A DNA stretch of 64,000 nt from Triticum aestivum (taxonomy: Eukaryota; Streptophyta; Magnoliopsida; Poales; Poaceae): positions 430,928,619-430,992,618 of the forward strand of contig NC_057801.1 of assembly GCF_018294505.1 (NCBI RefSeq), written 5' to 3'. Under the pieces are notes generated by a model. That model made no database searches. It saw only the letters and a list, made by a program, of their open reading frames with translations, and had not been told where the DNA came from. Made by a program: the position numbers and the translations under genes. Positions 55,690-64,000 of the stretch are shown piece by piece. Positions within the stretch are counted from its first letter, which is position 1. Each line of letters begins with the position of its first letter.

Positions 55690-56144
55690 TGTCGGTGTCA
55701 AAACCGGCGAATCTCGGGTAGGGGGTCCTGAACTGTGCGTCTAAGGTTAATGGTAACCGGAGGCGGGGGACACAATGTTTACCCAGGTTCGGGACCTCTC
55801 TATGGAGGTAATACCCTACTTCCTACTTGATTAATCTTGATGATATGAGTATTACAAGAGTTGATCTACCACGAGATCGTAGATGCTAAACCCTAGAAGC
55901 TAGCCTATGATTATGATTGTTGTTGTCCTACGGACTAAACCCTCTGGTTTATATAGACACCGGAGGGGGCTAGGGTTACACAGAGTCGGTTACAAAGAAG
56001 GAAATCTACATATCTGAATTGCCAAGCTTGCCTTCCACGCAAAGGAGAGTCCCACCCTGACACGAGACGAAGTCTTCAATCTTGTATCTTCATAGTCCAA
56101 CAGTCCGCCATAAACATATAGTCCGGCTATCCGAGATTCCCTCA
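55690..56144 (-). repeat. 3' LTR of the second Tat-type element
   Basis: On the minus strand it begins TGAGGGAATCTCGGATAG and ends ACCGACA. It is preceded by the polypurine-like TTCAGGGGCTAC (56156-56145). Length is about 455 bases. Confidence 0.75.
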
Positions 56145-56575
56145 GTAGCCCCTGAACCAGGCTTCAATGACGATGATTCCGGCATGCAGATTGTCTTCGG
56201 CATTGCAAGGCGGGTTCCTTCTCCGAATACTCCAAGGTAGATTTTGAACACATGAATCGTGTCTGGCTCTGCAAGACAAATTCCATGTAGCACCGTAGAG
56301 AGCAAAATATTCCACAAATCTAATCTGCTGACACTTTTCATAGCGTGACATCACGCTGTGGCCTGGTTATTATACGAACCATTTTCCCAACCTGCTGCTG
56401 CACGTCTTGCGAGGCGGTTTTATTGGCACGTCTTATCGAAGCAGAGATCATGTTCCCCTTATCACGGGATTCTCATCAATAAGGGCGTGGGTAACCCAAC
56501 CGTGTCGGTAGTATGATTCCTTGGTTTTAAGCAAGTTCCAAACAACCACACAGAGGACGCTTGATATTCACCCTC

Positions 56576-56584
56576 TTTATAAAG
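56576..56584 (+). promoter_or_regulatory. TATA box of the antisense gene
   Basis: TTTATAAAG lies 102 bases before the ATG at 56686 and is followed by a C/T-rich leader. Spacing and composition suit a Pol II promoter inside the element. Confidence 0.55.
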
Positions 56585-56685
56585 AGGTCAAGACCTGTCC
56601 TTTTCTTTCCACGCCCGATCCTTCCCTTCCCCTACCTCGAGTTCCAACACCCAAGGCTCAGTCCAAGCGCTCCGGACCATCAACC

Positions 56686-59675
56686 ATGTCCGGATCCAAC
56701 TTTCAAGGCCGGTGGATGGCCTCTTCTGTCACAGAGGAGGACATCCAGAAACTTAGGGAGGCTAGGTATCTGACCGCCGAAATCCCTCACAGATTACTTT
56801 CTCAAGGGCAGGTCATCCCCACTCCCGAACCCAACAAGAGTGTCGTATTCGTTTCCCACTTCCTCTGAGGGCTAGGCTTTAGTCTTGATCCCTTCGTTAG
56901 AGGGCTCATGTTCTATTACGGGCTAGATTTCCATGATCTAGCTCCAGATGCCTTCCTTCACATCTCGTCGTTTATCCTCGTGTGTGAGGCCTTCCTCTGC
57001 ATTACCCCACACTTCGTTTTGTGGCTCAAGACCTTTAATGTAAAGCCGAAGATGATCGACGGGTGACACACGGAGTGCGGAGGCGCTATAATAAGCAAAG
57101 GTGCCGACGCCCCATGGGCAAAGGGTTCCTTCCCGGAGGTGTCCGACCTATGGCAACGGGAGTGGTTTTTACATCACAGCACCCCGAGGTACAAAGCGGG
57201 CAGCCGCCCCAGCCTTCCGCTCTGCCCCTCCGCCCCAACTGGCATCATGGGTCAACAAAGGGCTGGACTGGGGGCCAGTTAATGACGTGCTGACAATGCA
57301 AAGCCGCATCCGAGATCTCCTCAAGAGGGATATCAGTCTCGTCAAAGTAATTCAAGTAATGTTAGTTTGCCGGGTCCTGCCATGCCAACATCGATCTCTT
57401 CGTATGTGGGAGTTCAACCCGGAAGGGCCGCGAACCACTCAACACTTCTTCGGCGTGACGCTCGAAGGGATGTATCGATTATTCTTCAGATCACGAATAA
57501 AGTGTCCGGACACCATCGAGGATGTGGGTCTCAACTGCAACCGTCCAGATACCCAAGTAAGTAACTCCGCGACTGAACACGCTGTCATTATATTTGTCAC
57601 AACATTATTCTGAACAATTACCCTCAGCCAGGACTGGATAAGAAAGGCGGAGAGGATAAGGTGTTTGGCCCCTCTTCTCGAAGGCTCGCCGGATCCTATA
57701 CTAACCAGGATGCTGGCTCGCGCACCTTATGAAGTGCCATCAGGAGAAGACGAGGGGAGGAATAGAGAAGCCAAAAGCGAGCTTCATACGTTACACATCC
57801 GACCCGGGGGAATTAGTACCTCCACGTCGGAGGATGATCAGGGAGGTGAATCTAGAATCCCCTCTCCCCACGGGAAGAAAAGGGCCGCCCCTGAGGACTT
57901 GGAAATGGAGGTTTCCAAACGAGGAAAGCAACCTTCACCAGGGGGCCCTGCCTCGGAGGGCATCCTTAGCGCACTACGCCCACAAGGGGGCCAGCCATCA
58001 ACCGAGCTGTAAGTAATCAAAGGCACATTAGTAAATATGCCCTGCTCTTTTCCTGAGAATAACAACCAAGACATATGTTTTGCAGTCCGGCACATTGCCC
58101 TTCTCCACAATGTTCGTCTTCGGGGGATCTTCTTCCGGAGATGATGGAAAGTGAAACGCCTCCTCCTGCTTCCCCACCTCATGAGACGGACGACCCTGAA
58201 GTGTCGTCACGGAGGATTTCTCCTGATCCGAAAAGGCCAGAAGGTAATTCTTCGGCCGCCCGAAGTTCGGAGTTCTCGGCTCCTAAGGAGACTAACAGAA
58301 AGAGCCCGGGATTGTCCGGTGCACAACCGGACACATTGATGGGTCTTCTGGAGCAAGCGGCTATCTCAGAGGCGCATCGTACCTTAATGGGTATGGTGGT
58401 TGAGAGGATTTCATCCGCAAAAAGCGGGTTGAATGAAGCTTTTACGAGCCTGCTAAGATGCTTTGAGGTACACAAAGTGATGTATATATTTTTGACTGTA
58501 CCACACACGCGAGGTGTACTTTGTATAGGTAGTAGCCCCTGAGACTCTGGTTGCCGTCCAGACGAGGCAAGCAGAGGATCATAGTCTCAGGTACTGATAA
58601 CGCTGCTCTTGTGCGCAGGCGGCTACAGATCCGGCGGCTGACTGAACTGCTGAATTTGCCGAATTGAGGCGGCAACTTGACATGGCGGATGCGGACATCA
58701 TGCTTGTTAATAAGCGGCTTGACGAGGCACATGGTCTGTATATTCAGGTAGTCAGCAAATATTAAGAAGAGCATGATGCTAGTACTGATAATATGCTTTT
58801 ACTGCATATGGAGCTGCCGCCATGGAGACCCTTTGGGCAGAACTTGCCCGAGCCAAAGAGCAAGCCAAGAGAAGTGATGTGGCCGCCCTAAAGGCAGTCG
58901 AAGAATTAAAAACCGAGCAGGCTGCGCATCGCCAAAGTGAGGATAAAATAGCCAACATGGCTATTGAGCTACAAAATGCCACCAGCCGATATGAGCTTCT
59001 TGAAAAGGAAAACCAAACGAAAACGGCTGACCTAGAGAGGGCCTTGCAGGCAGCAAAGGAAACTCGCTCTAAAATCACAGCGGCGCGGGAGGAGCTTCGG
59101 CAATCCGGTGATATCACAGCTGGGAAGCCCTTTTTATTGTGAATGAAGTCCGGCGATCCAAAATATGCCCCTCTTGATCAATTGTGGAGCTCTGCAGACA
59201 CATACTTGGATTTAGCAAAGAGTGCTACTGATGCGACAGAGTATTTCAAGGATCGGAAAGATCATGAGGTGGAAAGATTGTTCTGGTCGTAGTTCAGTGC
59301 TCCAAAGCGTCCGCTGCTATTGAATGAGCAAATCGCCGAGTAGGCCGGGCTCCATAGGTTGTCCGGGCTTGCCATGAAGGCTGTCGTGGACCATATGTGG
59401 CCAAAGGAACCAAACCCGGGTAGTTATTTTGGTTTGGTGCAACAATTTCTTTGTGTTGTGCCGCATATCAATGCTGTCAAGAAGTCGGCGTGCATAGAGG
59501 GTGCACGGATGGCTCCTGCCCGTGTTAAGACATATTGGGCGGAGATGGAGGCCATCGATGTTGCAACCAGGGGTCTGCCCAGGGGTCAGTACTCGCCCGA
59601 GCACTATTTTGAAGAAGTCCTAGAAGGTGCCCGTTTAATAGAGGCTCAGTGCTCAAAGAGTACCATGTTCCAGTG
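56686..59675 (+). pseudogene. Spliced antisense gene of the Tat-type element (putative gypsy-type transposon domain)
   Basis: Exon 1 (56686-57556) reads MSGSNFQGRWMASSVTEEDI, then GLGFSLDPFVRGLMFYYGLD and CEAFLCITPHFVLWLKTFNV (PF04195-like), and ends at cccaa|gtaagt. It has a TGA at 56866-56868 and later frame breaks. Further exons: 57628-58008 (QDWIRKAERI to QGGQPSTEL, donor ct|gtaagt), 58086-58466, about 58618-58733, and a coiled-coil exon from about 58815 (METLWAELARAKEQAKRSDV). The last part is KAVVDHMWPKEPNPGSYFGL to a stop at 59675. The coiled coil and acidic/basic tracts suggest a structural or nuclear protein. Function is unknown. The introns are my reading of GT-AG borders. Confidence 0.6.
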
Positions 59676-60879
59676 ACATGTATCTTGATTGTAAAAACAA
59701 TGCCATTTGGATTATAAAGGCTATATTTATACTTTTGCCCGTAAAGTATTGAGTGCCTCCTGTGTGGCCATTTATGTATGTATGTATATAACCTAAAAGT
59801 TTGCAGCCGTCGGCTTCAGCCCCCACGCATATAATGCAAGGGTGTTTGGTAAAGCGCGTAATCACACTTGATCCAACGTCTTGGTCCGTTAAGGAGGTGA
59901 TAGCATGGCAAACAAGGCAACCGAACTATATAGCTTTAACACTTTCACTTAGCCATAGGAGTTTTACGGTGGGGCTACTATATAGCCCCTGGTACATCCG
60001 CGTTCATCTGAATACGGTGTGCGTTCATACGTGACCGGGAAACTGGTCCTTAGTTAATGCAGAGGAATCGTGAAGATTCTGCTGAGTCATCGAGTGGTTG
60101 ACCAGTCTCTCGCTTTATCATGACAGTCAGTTTTTGGCTTTCTCTACTGAGGTGCTCATCCAGATGAACCAGGGCACAATCATAGTAGTTCTCCCGGTGC
60201 CACCTTAGCCGATAGAGCGGAACGTAAGGTAGCAAAACACCGGAGCCGGGCAAACCCAACTATTGACCAAAGACATGATTCAGAGCTGATGCATATAAGG
60301 CCAAACTCGCGACGCTGAACACTCCCGAAGGTATTCAGACTTTACAACATATACTGGGCTCAGTACCGCCCTCGATAATGAGCCCTGAATTTCCAGGTAC
60401 ATGCATTAATCCGGCGTGACGAAAAAGCTTGCCAATAACGCGAGTATCCCTCTTGGTTGTATTGAGTACCCGGAGGGTGTGAAGCAACAAGAGACAATAA
60501 AAAAGGTTTACACATGGTCTTAATCTAAAAAGAAACCTTTGAACGGGGCCCTACTGCATGTCTGCGCCTTTGTCTCCATTGCGCCGTATCCTGGAAGGGT
60601 GTAGCACGATGATCATCTGTAAAAAAAGAAAAACCCAGGTGAAAGAATCTGGTGTGATCATGCGAAAAGTTGGTTATTATTAATGAACCATGAGAATTCA
60701 ATCTATTGTGTATTAATAGGGTCGAGCCGAACTGTGGACCCTTTTACATGCGGGCATCCCCTAGCACCACATATGGGGGCATATCCGTTGACCAAGCTCA
60801 GGTTTATTTGGGCCGCTACAACTACTGGTGCGCCGGAACCGTCTAGCCGTGTCCGTGGTCTCGACGACTAATCATTTAT
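59676..60879. other. Gene-free internal region of the second Tat-type element
   Basis: No domain was recognised on either strand. Pol (RT, RNase H, integrase) would be expected here and is missing. The sequence near 59780 includes a short TATG repeat (tgtatgtatgtata). Confidence 0.5.
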
Positions 60880-61258
60880 TCGGGTTGGAGACGCCGTTCA
60901 GTGGTTTGGTTGCTAGAGCCGCCACATATTCTTCCGCACAGAAGGAACACTCTGTATTTCCGCTGATTGTGATGACGCCACGTGGACCGGGCATCTTAAG
61001 TTTAAGATAGGCGTAATGCGGTACTGCATTGAAACAAGCGAAGGCCGTTCTTCCGAGTAGTGCGTGATAGCTGCTTCGGAATGGAGCGATGTCGAAGATT
61101 AGTTATTCGCTTCGAAAGTTGTCGGGAGAACCGAATAGAACCTACAATGTTAGAGAGCCTGTACAGCGGGCATGTATGCCTGGTATTACTCCTTTCAAGG
61201 TAGTACTGCTTTGGCTAATTCTCGACGGGTATATCCCCATTTTGCGGATGCTGTCCTA
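60880..61258 (-). pseudogene. Protease-to-RT linker remnant
   Basis: The minus strand reads from a TAG at 61256 directly after SSLNLIY through SIRKMG, GVIPGIHARCTGSLTL, SPDNFRSE, HALLGRTAFACFNAVPHYAY and KMPGPRGVITISGNTE. This is the conserved linker that follows the protease in Tat/gypsy elements. At least three in-frame stops are present. Confidence 0.65.
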
Positions 61259-64000
61259 ATATATCAGATTAAGACTACTGCCGCCATCCATGAGGACTCG
61301 GGTGAGATGGTATCCGTCAATTATTGGGTCGAGCACCAAGGCAGCCGAACAGCCATGCCAGATACTAGTCGGATGATCCCTGCGATCAAAAGTGATCAGG
61401 CAAGCCGACCATGGGTTGAATTTGGGGGCGACGGGCTCTACAACGTATACGTCTCGGAGTGCGCATATGCGCTTCCTCTTTGGTATGTGGGTGACGTAGA
61501 TCATGTTCACTGTTTTGACCTCTGGTGGAAACTTTTGCTGTCCCCCAGTGTTCGGCTGGCGAGGTTCGTCCTCATCTTCACTTGGCGGCTCCCTCCCCTT
61601 GTGTTCGGCCTTTAGCTTGTTGGCCTGCTTGAAGACCCAGCATTGTCTGTTGGTGTGATTCACAGGTTTCACGGGGGTGCCATGAATCTGACAAGATCTA
61701 TCTAGGATTTTGTTTAGGCTGGACGGTCCATCTCTACTGCCTTTAAATGGCCTTTTCTGTTGACCGGGTTGGGAGCCCCTGAATCCGGCATTTACCGCCG
61801 TGTTGTCTGGGCTGTCTTCATTATTTCGACGCTTGTTTTTATTGTGTCGTGGCTTTCCATTGCCGTCCCTGACTTCGGATGGGACTGGGTCGCTGGTGCC
61901 GCTGCGGGCCAACCAATTGTCCTCGCCGATGCAAAAGTGGGTCATAAGGCTGGTGAGGGCTGCCATTGTCCTTGGTTTTTCCTGGCCGAGGTGTCTGGCG
62001 AGCCATTCGTCCCGGACACTATGTTTGAAAGCCGCTAAGGCTTCAGCATCTGGGCAATCGACGATTTGGTTCTTCTTGGTGAGAAATTTGTTCCAAAGCT
62101 TATGGACTGACTCTCCAGGTTGTTGGATTATGTGACTTAAATCGTCTGCGTTCGGAGGTCGGATATAAGTCCCTTGAAAATTGGCCCTGAAAGCGTCCTC
62201 AAGTTCCTCCCAACTTCCAATTGAGTTCTCGGGAAGGCTTTTCAACCAGTGTCAAGCTGGTCCTTTTAACTTGAGGGGCAGGTATTTGATGGCGTGGAGA
62301 TCGTCTCTGTGAGCCATGTGGATGTGAAGAATAAAGTCCTCAATCCAGACTGCAGGGTCTGTCGTTCCGTCGTATGCCTCTATGTTTACGGGTTTAAATC
62401 CCTCTAGAAATTCGTGATCTAGCACCTTATCGGTGAAGCACATGGGGTGTGTAGCACCCCTGTATTTGGATGTGTCGTGGCATGTTTCCGACGGATATAG
62501 TGTTCGGTGTTGATTCCGAGCTGGTATACGATCAGTATAGTCGTTTTGGTGGTCGTGATCCTACGTAGGGGCATGCTTCCGAGATCCATAGATGGACCTG
62601 GCCATACCAGCTTTTTTGTCCAGATGCTCACATAGATCGTGTGCGGACTTGTATGCGGCATCATTAGCCGCTCTGTCTCGGGCATGGGGTGGTCGGTCCG
62701 ACAGATCAGTCGTATTATTTTTTGGCGGGATGGGCTCTATAGCCTCGTCGTCGAATTCGGGTAGCAGCTTGCGCTTTGGGTAGCTCTTTGTGTGGCGATC
62801 GCCACCGTATTTTTCATCAGTGTCGAGCACTTTGTTCCATTTGTGGCTGAGCGTATCCTGCGCGGCCTTAAGCCTTTGCTTCTGCTTCTTCAAGCTCCTT
62901 GCGGTGGCGATAAGCCTTTTGTGGAAGTTCTCTTGTTCCAAGTGCTTTTCCGGGATGATGAGTGCATCGTCGTCCGGACTGTTCTCCTCTCCGGAGACAG
63001 GTTTATGAGTTTTATCTTCGCCATCGCTATGATCAGACAGCGGCCCCAGACTATGTTCGCCGTCCCCTGGCTCATCCTGCTCCATCGCTGGGTTCATAGG
63101 TCGTCGTTACTTTTGGAGGCGTCCGGGGTATTATTCTTTCTTGTGCCGTTATCGCTTTTTTTTTGCTGTGGCGGGATTTAGAGCGGCACTGCTGATGTCG
63201 GCGCTTTGGTTGCTTCTCTAGAGGATTATCCTTCGTTGCATCCTTCCATTCCTCGCCGTTGTTTTCTTTGGGTGTGTCCACCATGCATATATCATATGAT
63301 GAGGTGGCTGTCCAGCGCCCTGTGGGCGATGGTTCCTTTTCTTCTCCGGCATCGTCATTCATACCATCGATATCTTCGGAGTCAAAATCAAGCATGTCGG
63401 TTAAGTCATCGACAGTGGCTATTAAGTGGGTGGTGGGTGGGGAATGAATTTCTTCGTCGTCCGCTTCCCACTCAAGCCGGACATAGTTCGGCCAAGAGTC
63501 TCCTGACAAGGAGAGGGATTTCAATGAATTTAGCACGTCCCCCCAGGGCGAGTGCTGAAAGATATCCGCGAAGGTAAACTCCATGATCAGTGCCCAATCA
63601 GGTTCGATAGGCACAGATGCGCACGTTCTAGATCCTATTGCCGGAGACGAGTCCGAGGGTCCGATGACACAGGCCTCATTGGGGGTGAAGTCTGTGTTCG
63701 GCACTATCACCGATGAGTGTGCGGCCTCCGCGACGAGGTCTATCCACCCTTCCTCGGACGACACGATCTGCTCCAGATCTAATTCCAGGACAGCTGCAGG
63801 TGCGTCCTCCTGAACACCATCCGATGGCAGATCTAAGTCGTGCTCATCGTGACTGTACGACGTACCTGTCATGGGCTCGAATCTATCGAAGATCAAGTCT
63901 CTGCGGATGTCGGCAGTGTGGTTCAGGTTTCCGAACCTGACCTGATGGCCAGGGGCGCAACTATCGATCTGCTCCAGATGGCCAAGCGAGTTGGCCCGCA
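61256..64000 (-). pseudogene. Tat-type gag and protease start, partial
   Basis: The minus strand reads from beyond 64000. An acidic N-terminal region (63896-63072, DGVQEDAPAAVLELDLEQIV) is followed by a coiled region (63097-62561, EQENFHKRLIATARSLKKQK). The capsid core comes next (62443-61256): FLEGFKPVNIEAYDGTTDPA, SIGSWEELEDAFRANFQGTY, IIQQPGESVHKLWNKFLTKK. A His/Cys-containing tail and the protease site VLMDGGSSLNLIY follow. A TGA at 62252-62254 falls where Arg is likely (ARHWLKSLP), and another break lies near 62561. The gag organises element particles. Confidence 0.78.

Larger units (their letters stand above)
55690..64000 (-). mobile_element. Second Tat-type gypsy element (Fatima-like), 5' end outside the window
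   Basis: The left end is a 3' LTR (55690-56144). To its right lie an antisense gene on the plus strand (56686-59675), a gene-free stretch, a protease/linker remnant (60880-61258) and gag on the minus strand (61256 to the window end). RT, RNase H and integrase are absent between protease and antisense gene, so the element is non-autonomous or deleted. The LTR start TGTCGGTGTCAAAACCGG (plus) is one I associate with the wheat Fatima family, unverified. It is inserted in the Athila integrase. Confidence 0.75.

Noticed and set aside
56090..56341. Minus-strand open frame near the second Tat element LTR
   Set aside because: It lies in the untranslated 3' region between the LTR and the antisense gene and has no domain or conserved start.

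Overview
This window is plant nuclear DNA, almost certainly from a Triticeae grass (wheat, Aegilops or barley type). The evidence is GT-AG exons of a plant membrane-protein gene at the left edge, followed by about 60 kb of nested transposable elements whose LTR, gag and pol types are typical of that tribe. No tRNA, rRNA or CRISPR locus was seen. Family names are recalled from memory and were not searched. Element boundaries rest on target-site duplications (TSDs) and terminal motifs read directly from the sequence.

Layout. (1) 1-2650, minus strand: the 5' half of a gene for a multipass membrane protein (TMEM33-like), running off the left edge. (2) 3355-5539, minus: a decayed PIF/Harbinger ORF1 gene (Myb/SANT-like plus NAM-associated C-terminus), with an element terminus at 5539. 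(3) 17363-17779, 34531-34703 and 36136-37002, plus: pieces of one Harbinger transposase region, now split by later insertions. (4) Insertions into or beside it: a Tat-type gypsy element (6050-17362, TSD RCATC); a gag-only LTR element (17780-34525, TSD GTAGT); a solo LTR (34704-36130, TSD AAGAG); and an Athila-type gypsy element starting at 37003. (5) Second-level insertions: a truncated gag-only LTR element (10947-14517) inside the Tat element; an 8.3 kb MuDR-like MULE (20207-28466, TSD TTACTATTGG) inside the gag-like gene of the 17780 element; a 12.7 kb Sirevirus/Maximus-like copia element (42520-55204, TSD CCAAC) inside the Athila integrase; and a second Tat-type element (55690 to beyond 64000) inside the end of the same integrase.

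Most interesting biology. The MULE carries three transcription units arranged like maize MuDR. Its mudrA-like transposase and a plant-mobile-domain gene read from the right end. A small gene of unknown function reads convergently from the left end, behind a TATA box preceded by six perfect TTTCCCGCC (E2F-like) sites. The copia element carries an extra gene after pol that appears to have its own plant-style promoter, GC-rich 5' leader and leader intron. Both Tat elements carry an antisense gene between pol and the 3' LTR; in one it has a TATA box and several GT-AG introns. Most coding regions are broken, and at least eleven premature stops on the minus strand are TAG at positions where CAG (Gln) is the likely ancestor. 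This fits decay by deamination of methylated CHG sites.
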